The position numbers were made by a program, and so were the translations under genes. The notes under the pieces are model-generated. The model did no database searches, had not been told where the DNA came from, and was given only the letters and a program-made list of their open reading frames with translations. Of a stretch of DNA of 64,000 bases, positions 34,107 through 43,500 are shown in pieces; position 1 is the stretch's first letter; the number at the start of each line of letters is the position of its first letter. Origin of the DNA: Romboutsia_C sp015668195 (GTDB taxonomy: Bacteria; Bacillota; Clostridia; Peptostreptococcales; Peptostreptococcaceae); contig NZ_JADPFC010000004.1 of assembly GCF_015668195.1 (NCBI RefSeq), positions 202,581 through 266,580 on the forward strand. Reading direction: 5' to 3'.

Positions 34107-35063
34107 ATGGCATTTATAATATTAATATTAGGTTTTATTTTCCTTATAAAGGGTGCTGACATATTTGTCGATGGTGCTGCTTCAATTGCTAGAAAATTTA
34201 ATGTTCCAGCTATGGTTATAGGTCTTACTATAGTAGCTATGGGTACATCTGCACCTGAAGCCGCAGTAAGTATTACATCATCATTAGCAGGACAAAATGA
34301 TATGAGTGTTGCTAACATCGTAGGCTCTAACTTTTTTAACATACTTGTAGTGTTAGGTGTATCTGCAGTAATTGCAAAGTTACCAGTTCAAAAAGATACT
34401 ATAAAAAAAGATACTCCATTTTTAATAGGTATAAGCTTTATGTTGTTACTATTTTCACTTGATTTACATATAAATAGATTTGAAGGTATTTTTTTCTTAA
34501 TAGTATTTGCCTACTTCTTAATAAATACTGTAAAAAGTGCTAAAAACTCTAATAATGAAGAAGACTTATCTGGTGGTGAAAGTGCTATAGCTATAGAAGC
34601 TGAAGTAAGTGAAGATGTTCCTATGTTTAAAACAATTATATTAAGTTTAATTGGTATAGCAGGAATTATCGTTGGTGGAGATATGGTTGTTGACTCTGCT
34701 ACAACGATTGCAACATCATTTGGTATGAGTGCAAACTTAGTTGGACTTACAATAGTTGCAGTTGGTACTTCACTTCCTGAATTTGTTACTTCTATTATGG
34801 CTATAAAAAAGGGTGAAACTGAAATAGCTATAGGTAATGTAATAGGCTCAAACGTATTTAATATACTTTTAGTTTTAGGTTTAGCTACAACTATAAGTCC
34901 GATATCTATAAGTACATTTGCTCTTATAGATATAATATTTATGACATTTATAACAGTTTTACTTTATATCTTTATGAAAAAAGATAATTGTCTTGTAAAA
35001 AAACAAGGTTTTATATTAATAGCTTTATACATAGTATATATGATATATACTATAGTTAGGTAA
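34107..35063 (+). CDS. CaCA-family calcium/sodium antiporter (YrbG-like)
   Basis: About 318 residues are predicted from the ATG at 34107, which follows GGGAGGAATATTA. Two homologous halves each carry the alpha-repeat of cation/Ca2+ exchangers: VAMGTSAPEAAVSI with GSNFFNILVV in the first, and VAVGTSLPEFVTSI with GSNVFNILLV in the second. About ten membrane helices are expected, with an acidic loop (NNEEDLSGGE) between the halves. It probably extrudes calcium in exchange for sodium or protons. It is a single gene with a strong terminator and no visible riboswitch. Confidence 0.92.
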   Translation: MAFIILILGFIFLIKGADIFVDGAASIARKFNVPAMVIGLTIVAMGTSAPEAAVSITSSLAGQNDMSVANIVGSNFFNILVVLGVSAVIAKLPVQKDTIKKDTPFLIGISFMLLLFSLDLHINRFEGIFFLIVFAYFLINTVKSAKNSNNEEDLSGGESAIAIEAEVSEDVPMFKTIILSLIGIAGIIVGGDMVVDSATTIATSFGMSANLVGLTIVAVGTSLPEFVTSIMAIKKGETEIAIGNVIGSNVFNILLVLGLATTISPISISTFALIDIIFMTFITVLLYIFMKKDNCLVKKQGFILIALYIVYMIYTIVR

Positions 35064-35068
35064 GCTAA

Positions 35069-35102
35069 AAAAGGGAAGAACATAATCATGTTCTTCCTTT
35101 TT
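35069..35102. terminator. Bidirectional terminator
   Basis: The 15-bp stem AAAAGGGAAGAACAT and its near-complement, with a 4-base loop and flanking T-run, lies between the convergent antiporter and MFS genes. Confidence 0.8.
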
Positions 35103-36270
35103 ATTCGCTTATTATATTTGTATTATTTATATTTTCATATTCTAATTTATTTATTGCAAATATAATTCCAAAACTTATAATAGAAATTATTATTGAGCAT
35201 ATAAATATAGCTTTCATTCCATATAAGTCTATTATATTTCCATATATAAGTTTTATAACTGATGACCCAATTCCTATACAAAAAGTGTATATAGTCATGG
35301 CTGTAGTATATAATTTTTTTTCTACTACGTTTCCTATAAAGTCAAAAACAGTTATAGTCATTATAGCTATTGCTACACCATGAGAAGCTGATGCTAATAT
35401 AAATAATGCTATATTATTTGTAAATGTATATATTATCCATCTAATAAAAAGTGCAATTGCACTTACAGTAATCATTTTTGTGTTTCCATATTTTTGTAAA
35501 AGATCTTTTGTCTTAACCATAAAATAAAGTTCTGGAGCTACCATAAATACAGTCAACATTCCTACAAGTTCCTTACCTGCTCCTAAGTTTAATAAATGTA
35601 TACCTTGGTAAGCACTTACCCCATCACTTAAAGCAACAATACTTATACTTGCTAAAAGTATTAACACATATTGTTTATTAGTAAATAATTTTTTTATATC
35701 TACTTTTAAATTTAGCTTTTCTTTAGACTCCATTTCTTTAGGTGTATTTAAATATGGAGTTATAAATAAACATAGAAGCATACTAAACATAAACATATAG
35801 AAAAATGCCAAATCATTTCCTGTTAAATTCATTATATGACCACAAATAAAAGCAGATAGTGCATATCCTATAGAACCTAATACTCTTACTTTTCCATAAT
35901 TTTTATTTTGTTCTTTACAATATGAAGTTGTTATAGTATCTGCAAGTGGCAATAATGAATTTCTAAACATTTCAAAAAATATCGCTACTATAAATATCGG
36001 TATAAAAGACGTTGTTTTTGAATATAAATACCCTAGTAAAAATGCTACTAATACATTTATCCATAATATAAGCTTTTGTTTTTTTATAATATCACTTATA
36101 ATCCCCCATATAGGTACAAGTGCTATACCAATTATAGATGGTATTGATACTATAATCCCTATTTGCGATGGACTAAAGTTTAATGTTTTTTCTAAGTATA
36201 CAGGTAAATAAGTCATAAATGACCCTAATCCTATAAACATACATAAGTATTTTATATAAAATTTAGACAT
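35101..36270 (-). CDS. Major facilitator superfamily transporter (MFS_1-like)
   Basis: The 389-residue product has about twelve membrane helices. The early segment IGIVVSIPSIIGIALVPIWGIISDI with its loop KKQKLILW is the A-like motif, and SYCKEQNKNYGKVRVLGSIGYAL is typical of the LacY/phenylpropionate permease branch. The substrate is unknown; sugar or organic-acid symport is the usual range for this branch. It starts after AGAGGAGGAATATT. It is a single gene. Confidence 0.8.
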   Translation of the reverse strand: MSKFYIKYLCMFIGLGSFMTYLPVYLEKTLNFSPSQIGIIVSIPSIIGIALVPIWGIISDIIKKQKLILWINVLVAFLLGYLYSKTTSFIPIFIVAIFFEMFRNSLLPLADTITTSYCKEQNKNYGKVRVLGSIGYALSAFICGHIMNLTGNDLAFFYMFMFSMLLCLFITPYLNTPKEMESKEKLNLKVDIKKLFTNKQYVLILLASISIVALSDGVSAYQGIHLLNLGAGKELVGMLTVFMVAPELYFMVKTKDLLQKYGNTKMITVSAIALFIRWIIYTFTNNIALFILASASHGVAIAIMTITVFDFIGNVVEKKLYTTAMTIYTFCIGIGSSVIKLIYGNIIDLYGMKAIFICSIIISIISFGIIFAINKLEYENINNTNIISE

Positions 36271-36486
36271 AATATTCCTCCTCTTATAAGACTATACCAT
36301 AATATTGTTAGTTTTTGTATAATCAAATTTTTTATATTTTTTAGTAAATTTAGGTATATTTATTATCATTTAAGGTAATTATTTAAATAAATAAAAAAAG
36401 TGTGTACATTTACTTAAATAAGTGTTACACTTAAATTACAGTAAATCAAGAAGTAATCTTGATGTAGGTTTATAGGAGAATTGAAA

Positions 36487-36687
36487 ATGATTCAAGGAAT
36501 AGTAAAATGGTTCAATAGCGAAAAAGGATTTGGATTTATATCTGTAGAAGGTGGAGATGATGTATTCGCTCATTTCTCAGCTATACAAGTTGATGGATTC
36601 AAAACTTTAGAAGAAGGTCAAAAAGTAAGCTTTAATATAGTTGAAGGTGCTAGAGGTCCTCAAGCTGAAAACATAACTATATTATAA
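36487..36687 (+). CDS. Cold-shock protein, CspA family
   Basis: The 66-residue product is a single cold-shock domain with RNP1 KGFGFIS and RNP2 VFAHFSAI. It binds single-stranded RNA and DNA as an RNA chaperone. I chose the ATG at 36487, nine bases behind AGGAGA; a TTG two codons upstream is also in frame. Its leader contains a hairpin (ATCAAGA/TCTTGAT at 36445-36463) just upstream of the RBS that might take part in temperature response, which is inference. A terminator follows the gene. Confidence 0.95.
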   Translation: MIQGIVKWFNSEKGFGFISVEGGDDVFAHFSAIQVDGFKTLEEGQKVSFNIVEGARGPQAENITIL

Positions 36688-36703
36688 TCATATAGATACG
36701 TTT

Positions 36704-36733
36704 TAAAGACTCAAATTTATTTGGGTCTTTTCT
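36704..36733 (+). terminator. Terminator of the cold-shock gene
   Basis: The stem AAAGACTCAAA pairs with TTTGGGTCTTT (one G-U pair) and is followed by TTC TT, 17 bp past the stop. Confidence 0.7.
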
Positions 36734-36803
36734 TATGTTTAAAAATAATATTTTTTATTTATTAGCTTTAATAATTATAAATTATATAAATATAGGATTA
36801 ATA

Positions 36804-36838
36804 AAAAATGTCTATGTGTTTTTTACATAGACATTTTT
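36804..36838 (-). terminator. Terminator of the MATE transporter gene
   Basis: A perfect 14-bp stem (AAAAATGTCTATGT and its complement) lies behind the stop at 36886. Confidence 0.75.
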
Positions 36839-36885
36839 AGAAATACAAAAATATTTATATATACGATGTTTTATAAGATATAATT

Positions 36886-38250
36886 TTAAGTATCTTTTTT
36901 ATCTCTAGTTACGTCATTTATCCAATTACCACTTTTAACTCTTATAAACCCAACTATACCTTTTAATATTTCATCGCTTTTTAATAGAAAAAATACAATA
37001 GGTATTGGTAAATTAAATACAAATGCACTTATAAATCCAAGTGGTATAGATAATCCCCACATAAATATCATTTCATATTTAAATACATACTTATTATCTC
37101 CTCCGCCTCTTAAAACACCCATCATAAGATTTGAAGATAAAGACCTAAACAATGCTACTATAGCTGTTGCTGTCATTATTTCTTTTGATATTAATTTCGT
37201 TTCTTGTGATATGTTATAAAATCCTAATATTACATCTTTACAAAAATAAATTATTAAAGCTGATATAATCCCAACTATTATACTTAGTATACTTATTGTA
37301 TTTGCATATTCTTTTACTTTGTTATAATTTCCCATACCTATAGTATTACCTATTATAACTGATGACGCACTAGATAATCCTTGTATAAATAAAGTTGCAA
37401 ATTGATTTACTACATTATTTATGCTATTTGCTGCAACTACACTAGTCCCCATCCTTCCAACTATTATAGATATCATAGATGATCCTACTGACCAGCATAG
37501 CTCATTAAAAAATATGGGAGATGTTACTTTTATATAATCATTAAATATTAATTTATCTATTTTCAAAACATAATTTAATCTATATTTTACTTTACTTTCT
37601 TTAAAAATTATATATATAAATATTATAAAAAATTCTATTATCCTAGATATAACAGTTGCAATAGCTGCTCCTTTAATTCCTAATGGACTTATCCCAAACC
37701 TTCCAAATATTAATATATAATTTAAAAATATATTTATAAATAAAGATATACTATGTATAATCATAGGTATCTTAACAGTTTTAACCGACCTAAGCAATCC
37801 AACAGTAGAAACTGTTAATGAATAAAATACATAACTTATACTAACTATCCTTATATACTTCTCTCCCATTGATATAACAGCTACATCATCTGTAAACAAC
37901 TTCATAAATGCACCTGGCATAACCATAGCTACTAATACAAATAATATTGATAATGCTATACTTAGCCAGTATGTAATAGTAACTATCTTATGTATTGATT
38001 TTATATCTTTTTTTCCATAATATTGAGAACACATAACGTTAGAGCCTCCAGAAATCCCAAACATTAATACCATCAATATAAAAAAAAGATGATTAGCTAT
38101 AGCTGCTGCTGATAGCTCTACTTCACCTAATCTACCTAACATAACAGTGTCTGCCATATTAACAGATACTGTTATTAGATTTTGTATAGCTATTGGTATT
38201 GATATATCTATTATACTTTTATAAAACAATTTATCTTTTGTCATATACAC
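36886..38250 (-). CDS. MATE-family efflux transporter
   Basis: The 454-residue product has about twelve membrane helices in two similar halves. The start SIPIAIQNLITVSVNMADTV and GRLGEVELSAAAIANHL are the MATE N-terminal signature, echoed in the second half by SVGSSMISIIVGRMGTSV. It probably exports cationic drugs or metabolites with sodium or protons. The start is a GTG with AAGGAATGA upstream; an ATG two codons later is an alternative. It is a single gene; no regulator is adjacent. Confidence 0.9.
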   Translation of the reverse strand: MYMTKDKLFYKSIIDISIPIAIQNLITVSVNMADTVMLGRLGEVELSAAAIANHLFFILMVLMFGISGGSNVMCSQYYGKKDIKSIHKIVTITYWLSIALSILFVLVAMVMPGAFMKLFTDDVAVISMGEKYIRIVSISYVFYSLTVSTVGLLRSVKTVKIPMIIHSISLFINIFLNYILIFGRFGISPLGIKGAAIATVISRIIEFFIIFIYIIFKESKVKYRLNYVLKIDKLIFNDYIKVTSPIFFNELCWSVGSSMISIIVGRMGTSVVAANSINNVVNQFATLFIQGLSSASSVIIGNTIGMGNYNKVKEYANTISILSIIVGIISALIIYFCKDVILGFYNISQETKLISKEIMTATAIVALFRSLSSNLMMGVLRGGGDNKYVFKYEMIFMWGLSIPLGFISAFVFNLPIPIVFFLLKSDEILKGIVGFIRVKSGNWINDVTRDKKDT

Positions 38251-38337
38251 TTATATTCATTCCTTTCACAAATACATATATATCTTTTGTATTATTTAAA
38301 AGTTAATACATGTACTTATTTACTTATTTAGGTATAT

Positions 38338-38371
38338 AAAAAAGACTAAGATTTAATCCTAGCCTTTTTAT
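38338..38371 (-). terminator. Terminator of the SNF2 gene
   Basis: An interrupted stem (AAAAGACTAAGATT with AATCCTAGCCTTTT) lies 55 bp past the stop at 38426, followed by a U-run on the minus strand. Confidence 0.6.
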
Positions 38372-38425
38372 TATTAATCACATCTATATGTAGTTTTTCG
38401 TATTTTTGATTTTATATTCTAATTT

Positions 38426-40498
38426 TTAGCCAAACATTATATCTATTATATCATCTACTGACATTTTACTAAGAATATTTCCACCATCTATATTGCTATC
38501 TATAAGTTCTTTTACTAATTCTTTTTTCATTTCTTGTAATCCTATAATTTTTTCTTCTACTGTGTCTTTAGATATTAGTTTTATAACATTAACAATATTT
38601 TTTTGCCCTATTCTATGAGCTCTATCACTTGCTTGATTCTCTACTGCAGGATTAAACCATGGGTCAAAGTGTATAACGATGGATGCACTAGTTAAATTTA
38701 AACCTGTACCTCCTGCTTTTAACGATATTAAAAATACATTATCATCATTTTTATTAAAGTCATTAACTAGCTTAACTCTATCTTTTGGATTAGTTTTTCC
38801 ATCCAAATAGCTATAGCTTATATTTTCGTAGTCTAATCTATCTTTTATTTTCTCTAATACTTTTGTAAACTGTGAAAATACCAATATTTTTTTATCTTTA
38901 TTTTCTTTTAATAATTTTACAAGTACCTCTAATTTAGAGTTTTTTATTTCATAGTTTCTAACCATTAGTTCAGGGGCTATTGCTAGCTGTCTAAGCTTAG
39001 TTAAGTAAGATAATACAGACATATTATCATTTATTTGAATTTTATTTTTAGCTAAATTAAGTAAACCTAAGTATGCCTTTTTATGTTCTTTGTTAAGCTC
39101 TACATAATACTTTTGCTCGATCTTTTCTGGCAATTCATTTATAACTTCTTTTTTTGTTCTTCTTAATAAAAATGGTTTTATAAGCTTTTTTAAATCATCT
39201 ATATTATCTTTATTTAAAAATATTTTTTTAAACTTTGATTTATCATATAAATATCCTGGCATTACAAAATCAAATATAGACCATAACTCTATTAAGTTAT
39301 TTTCTATTGGAGTTCCAGTTAATGCAAACTTAACTTTTGCATTAATTTTTTTTACAGACTTAGCTATTATAGAATCTGGATTTTTTATATTCTGGGCTTC
39401 ATCTATTATACAGTAATCAAATTTTATATTTTTATATTTTTCTATATCATTTTTATAGGTTGTATAGGTTGTAAGTATTACATCATAACTATCTATATTG
39501 TTTATAACATCATCTCTTTTAGATTTATAGGCTACACCTATTTTTAGATTAGGAGAAAATTTTTTAAATTCCTCAAGCCAATTATAAATAAGAGATGTTG
39601 GTGTTAAAACAATGGCTTTTTTATTTTTATTAGATTGTAAAAAAGCTATTGTTTGTATTGTTTTACCTAAACCCATCTCATCTGCTAAAATTCCTCCAAA
39701 TTCATATCTAGACAAAGTTTTTAAAAATTCATATCCTTTAATCTGATAATCTCTAAGTGCTGCATTTATATCAGGTAAATCAATTTTCAAATTTTCTATT
39801 TTTTTTAGTTTATCAACTATATTGTCTATATGATGACTCCCTTTTATAATAAAATTATCATTATCTTCTATATATTTTTTTAGATATAGTGATTTATTAT
39901 TGTCTATTTTCATAGAAGTAAGATTTTCATACATCCCCAAAGTATCTATCAGTTCTAATGATTCTTTTAAGCTTTTCTCACTTAAATCCAAGTAATTTCC
40001 ACTTTTAAGTCTATATAGTTTATTGTTTTCTTTATATGCATTATATATATTTTTATACTCACATTCACTTATTCCATCTATTTCTAGCCTTGCATTCATA
40101 TAACCATCTTTTGATGATAATATATTAAAGGTTATGTTTGGGTTTAACTTTGTACCTTCTTTAATTTCATATTCTTTGTCGTTAATTAAATCTTCTATCC
40201 CCTTTAGTACTATAGCTACTATATGAGAGCATAAATTATTAGGTTTTATACTTTGTAACTCTGAAAAGCAATCACAACTTACATTTGATATTTCTCTAGT
40301 TTTAGTATTTATACTTATCATTGATGTATAATCTCTTCTTCTTTGTTCATCTAGCACAGTTCCATAAAATATATATTTACTACCATTTTGTTTAGCATAA
40401 TTATTTAAAATTACTCCGTTTTTATATATGTAATGTCCTAAATTGTATTTGTTTCTATCTGTATATGTTTTTAATATTTCTTCTATATTTATATTCAT
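38426..40498 (-). CDS. SNF2-family ATPase with SWIM zinc-finger domain
   Basis: About 690 residues are predicted from the ATG at 40498 behind AAGGTGG. A SWIM-type zinc motif comes first (SCDCFSELQ with LCSHIVAI near residue 85). The SNF2 motor follows: ADEMGLGKTIQTIAF (Walker A), IIDEAQNI, LTGTPIENN, KILVFSQFTKVLEK, SLKAGGTGLNLT and SDRAHRIGQ. Such proteins translocate on double-stranded DNA or remodel bound proteins; bacterial HepA/RapA-type members recycle RNA polymerase. It is shorter than typical SWIM-SNF2 proteins (over 1000 residues). It stands alone, so there is no context to link it to restriction or defence. Confidence 0.9.
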   Translation of the reverse strand: MNINIEEILKTYTDRNKYNLGHYIYKNGVILNNYAKQNGSKYIFYGTVLDEQRRRDYTSMISINTKTREISNVSCDCFSELQSIKPNNLCSHIVAIVLKGIEDLINDKEYEIKEGTKLNPNITFNILSSKDGYMNARLEIDGISECEYKNIYNAYKENNKLYRLKSGNYLDLSEKSLKESLELIDTLGMYENLTSMKIDNNKSLYLKKYIEDNDNFIIKGSHHIDNIVDKLKKIENLKIDLPDINAALRDYQIKGYEFLKTLSRYEFGGILADEMGLGKTIQTIAFLQSNKNKKAIVLTPTSLIYNWLEEFKKFSPNLKIGVAYKSKRDDVINNIDSYDVILTTYTTYKNDIEKYKNIKFDYCIIDEAQNIKNPDSIIAKSVKKINAKVKFALTGTPIENNLIELWSIFDFVMPGYLYDKSKFKKIFLNKDNIDDLKKLIKPFLLRRTKKEVINELPEKIEQKYYVELNKEHKKAYLGLLNLAKNKIQINDNMSVLSYLTKLRQLAIAPELMVRNYEIKNSKLEVLVKLLKENKDKKILVFSQFTKVLEKIKDRLDYENISYSYLDGKTNPKDRVKLVNDFNKNDDNVFLISLKAGGTGLNLTSASIVIHFDPWFNPAVENQASDRAHRIGQKNIVNVIKLISKDTVEEKIIGLQEMKKELVKELIDSNIDGGNILSKMSVDDIIDIMFG

Positions 40499-40568
40499 TT
40501 TATCCACCTTGTTTAATTTTTGTAAGTTTAATTTATCACTATAAAAAAGGAAAAGCTACCCTTTTTTA

Positions 40569-40607
40569 TAAAAAATAAGTGCAGGGCGTATCCTACACTT
40601 ATTTTTT
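40569..40607 (-). terminator. Terminator of the PIG-L deacetylase gene
   Basis: The stem AAAATAAGTG/CACTTATTTT with inner GG/CC pairs lies at the stop at 40610, followed by a U-run on the minus strand. Confidence 0.75.
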
Positions 40608-40609
40608 AC

Positions 40610-41395
40610 TTAATATATACTTAAAACTGATGTTAAACTAGGATCATTTAATAAATAATCAAAGTAACTATGAGCTGAAGTATATCCAATTCCATACTTT
40701 TCATTTTTATCATCTACATTTTTATATTCTTCTAAAGCACTCTTTACTGTATTATAATCTTTCATATTATTAACTTTATATATATCTCTTTTATCTTCAG
40801 GTATATTTGATACATAGTTAGGCTTCATAAAATATCTTGCGTCATCTACTTTATGTTCATCACTAAGCTTTTTTAATACTTGACCATTTTTTCTGTGCAT
40901 TATATGATCATCATATTTATAGTGATGTGCTATATGTGTAACACTTCCTAACTTTTTTTCAAAGTTTAGTATGGTTTTTTCCATCAGATCATAATGAATT
41001 CCTGGTTTTTTAGCTTCATCTGCTAGTATTATTACATTATCTTTTTTTACTCCTAGTTTATTTAGGCATGCTTTAAATTCATTATTTCTTAATCTTTCTT
41101 TTTCTTTTCTATCTATTCCCTTAAATTTTGGGTTATTTTTAAACACATTAACTCCCGACCCATCTGATACTAAAGTTACATATACATTGTCCGTTCCACA
41201 TTCTTTAATAGCATCTACTATGGCAGTTCCTCCCCATAAAACCTCATCATCTTGATGTTGTGGGTAAAATACCACATGATCTTTAAATCTTTTAATATTG
41301 CCATTATTATACTGAGAATATGCTGTATGTACACCAAATATTACTAACACAACTATTATTATCCCCATTATTTTTTTGTCTTTTTTATCTTTCAT
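40610..41395 (-). CDS. PIG-L/LmbE-family deacetylase, membrane-anchored
   Basis: About 261 residues are predicted from the ATG at 41395 behind GGTGGT. An N-terminal anchor (KIMGIIIVVLVIFGVHTAY) precedes a PIG-L domain whose metal motif reads YPQHQDDEVLWGG (HPDDE in most members). Later come AHHYKYDDHIMHRK and the GVKKDNVIILADE strand. The family removes N-acetyl groups from GlcNAc-containing substrates. With an extracellular domain it may act on wall glycans or exopolysaccharide; that is inference. Pro in the HPDDE motif is replaced by Gln, but the Asp, Asp and His ligands remain. Confidence 0.85.
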   Translation of the reverse strand: MKDKKDKKIMGIIIVVLVIFGVHTAYSQYNNGNIKRFKDHVVFYPQHQDDEVLWGGTAIVDAIKECGTDNVYVTLVSDGSGVNVFKNNPKFKGIDRKEKERLRNNEFKACLNKLGVKKDNVIILADEAKKPGIHYDLMEKTILNFEKKLGSVTHIAHHYKYDDHIMHRKNGQVLKKLSDEHKVDDARYFMKPNYVSNIPEDKRDIYKVNNMKDYNTVKSALEEYKNVDDKNEKYGIGYTSAHSYFDYLLNDPSLTSVLSIY

Positions 41396-41595
41396 TTTCA
41401 CACCACCTACTATTTTTATTTTTTATGTCGAAAATAGTCGCTTTTAAGTTTATTTTATCTTAGCATACTTTACATCTAAATTATATGAACTTTAATATAT
41501 TGAAATTTTTTTGTTACCTTTTTGAAATTTTTTTGTTACTTTTTAAATGTTTTTATATAAATTAAGCTTTATATTCTTAATAATTTTAATAATTG

Positions 41596-41647
41596 AAAAG
41601 AAATAGGGGATAATTAGCCATAGCACTATTTATCCCCTATTTCTTTT
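41596..41647 (-). terminator. Terminator of the 86-residue protein gene
   Basis: A strong 18-bp stem (AAAAGAAATAGGGGATAA and its complement) lies 30 bp past the stop at 41678. The rest of the 282-bp gap upstream (41396-41677) shows nothing else. Confidence 0.75.
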
Positions 41648-41677
41648 ACTCTATTTAATAAAAACTTATATTTTTTA

Positions 41678-41938
41678 TTACTTTGCATCAAAATCTATAT
41701 GAAACTTTCCTTCTGGTGAATTTATATCTAAATAAGATAAATTGAAATTTTCATCCATTACGTCTATTTTATATTCAAATAAAACATCATCCTCTTTCTT
41801 AGACATAAATATGTAGCTACCATTATCTTTATCTTCTATTTCATCACATATTTCTTCATATATTTCTTCACCACTTACACTTCTTTTGTATCCAGAATTT
41901 TTTATTTTCTCTTCTATTAATCTGTATATTTCTTCCAT
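41678..41938 (-). CDS. Small acidic hypothetical protein
   Basis: The 86-residue product is acidic and soluble (MEEIYRLIEEKIKNSGYKRS, then EEICDEIEDKDNGSYIFMSKKE) with a beta-rich second half ending SPEGKFHIDFDAK. I do not recognise a domain. It has an AAAGGAAGTTTAAT site and a strong terminator, which support expression. It is a single gene, divergent from the aldose epimerase-like gene. Confidence 0.5.
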   Translation of the reverse strand: MEEIYRLIEEKIKNSGYKRSVSGEEIYEEICDEIEDKDNGSYIFMSKKEDDVLFEYKIDVMDENFNLSYLDINSPEGKFHIDFDAK

Positions 41939-42131
41939 ATTAAACTTCCTTTCTAGTTAAACTACTATATATTATGTTTTTGCATAGTATTTATTAATTT
42001 ATAATTATATCACTTTAATATATAACATAACAATATTTATAAAGTTATTTTCTCTAATATAAGTTTATTTAATCTTATATATTATTGCTAAATTATACTA
42101 TATATAATATGCTTATCTAAGGGGTGATAAT

Positions 42132-42998
42132 ATGAATATATTAGAAAATGATAAACTTATAATAGAATCTAAAAATAGCGGTGCTGAACTAACTAGAATA
42201 TACTCTAAGGATCTAAAAAAAGAAATACTATGGAATGGAGATAGCACTCATTGGTCAAGACACTCTCCTATATTATTTCCTATAGTCGGCAGATTAAAAG
42301 ACAACAAAACTTATATAGAAGATAAGTTCTATAGTATGAGTCAACATGGATTTGCTAGAGATATGGATTTTGAAATTATTTATAATGATAATACCTCAAT
42401 AACTTATAAATTAATATCTAATGATGAAACTAAAAAACTATATCCTTATTCTTTTGAACTTCTAATAAAGTATACTATTGTTAATAATAGCATAAATATT
42501 AATTGGAATGTTTTAAACAAAGATACAAGAGATATGTATTTTTCAATAGGAGCACATCCTGCATTTAATATATATGATGATTTGTGCAATTACTATCTAG
42601 AATTTAATTCTAGAGATATAGTAAAAAAAATAAACTTAGATGGTCCTTATTTTAATAGTTTAAAAGAAGTTTATAATTTAAACAATTTAAGATTAGAACC
42701 TAAGATTTTTGAAAAAGATGCATTAATATATACTAATATAGATAGCATTAACTTAAAATCTAATAAATCTAAAGATTACATAAACATTAATTTTAAAGAT
42801 TTTCCACTAGTTGGAATATGGACACCTTACTACAAAGATACAAACTCTACTGCTCCATTTGTATGTATTGAACCATGGTTTGGGATAGCTGACAGTGTAA
42901 ATTCGGATAAAATATATACTAACAAGGCTTATATAAATAAACTTAAACCTTTAGAGTCATTTAATAGTTTATATACTATAACTATAGAAAAAGAGTAA
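42132..42998 (+). CDS. Aldose 1-epimerase family protein (LacX-like)
   Basis: The 288-residue product has the galactose-mutarotase fold with the catalytic pair in family positions: His in FSIGAHPAFNI and Glu in VCIEPWFGIAD. The early SRHSPILFPIVGRL segment is typical of the LacX/YeaD-like branch. It interconverts sugar anomers in the cytoplasm; the substrate is not known. It starts after AAGGGGTGATAAT. It is a single gene with a bidirectional terminator at its end. Confidence 0.88.
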   Translation: MNILENDKLIIESKNSGAELTRIYSKDLKKEILWNGDSTHWSRHSPILFPIVGRLKDNKTYIEDKFYSMSQHGFARDMDFEIIYNDNTSITYKLISNDETKKLYPYSFELLIKYTIVNNSININWNVLNKDTRDMYFSIGAHPAFNIYDDLCNYYLEFNSRDIVKKINLDGPYFNSLKEVYNLNNLRLEPKIFEKDALIYTNIDSINLKSNKSKDYININFKDFPLVGIWTPYYKDTNSTAPFVCIEPWFGIADSVNSDKIYTNKAYINKLKPLESFNSLYTITIEKE

Positions 42999-43022
42999 GA
43001 ATTAACTTACTCTTTTTCTATA
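42984..43022. terminator. Bidirectional terminator
   Basis: The stem ATAGAAAAAGAGTAAG and its complement overlaps the stop codon of the epimerase gene and serves the convergent gene at 43025 as well. Confidence 0.8.
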
Positions 43023-43024
43023 TA

Positions 43025-43387
43025 TTAATTATGTTTATTAATTAATTTTTTATATGGTTTTTGTATAATTATATCTACAACTTCTCCTATTGCTATATAA
43101 ATTAATATTTTTGGTTCTGTAAAAGTTATATAAATAAATATACCTATTATAATGACTATTAATCCTATAATTTTTATTAAAATCTTTTTATTGTCTTCAT
43201 CATAGTCTAAATCGTCTAAGCATCTGTCAAAATCTTCTTTAGCTCCTAGGCTATAAAGTCTTTCACATACAAAAGCTACCCAAAATAGTTGCATATTTAC
43301 TCCATAAAACAATTTATATGCAACTAGAGCTAATATAGAAAATAATAAAGATGAAATAACTACATTATCCTTACTCTTAGCTTTCAC
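43025..43387 (-). CDS. Hypothetical membrane protein
   Basis: The 120-residue product has about four hydrophobic helices (NVVISSLLFSILALVAYKLF, IKIIGLIVIIIGIFIYITF, ILIYIAIGEVVDIII) with an acidic loop (EDFDRCLDDLDYDEDN) between the second and third. It resembles short DUF6442-like membrane proteins in layout, but I cannot assign it firmly. It is a single gene with no functional clue from its neighbours. Confidence 0.55.
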   Translation of the reverse strand: MKAKSKDNVVISSLLFSILALVAYKLFYGVNMQLFWVAFVCERLYSLGAKEDFDRCLDDLDYDEDNKKILIKIIGLIVIIIGIFIYITFTEPKILIYIAIGEVVDIIIQKPYKKLINKHN

Positions 43388-43461
43388 TTAAATCATCCTT
43401 TCCATATATAAAATATCATACAATATTACTTTTTTCTACATAATTTCTAATTTATATTAGA

Positions 43462-43500
43462 AAAATAAAGAGCTGCCTTATAAAGCAGCTCTTTATTTTT
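43462..43500 (-). terminator. Terminator of the RelA/SpoT-like gene
   Basis: The stem AAATAAAGAGCTGC/GCAGCTCTTTATTT with T-runs lies right at the stop at 43499. Confidence 0.85.

Noticed and set aside
34043..34342. A 99-codon minus-strand frame
   Set aside because: It is the antisense shadow of the start of the calcium antiporter gene.
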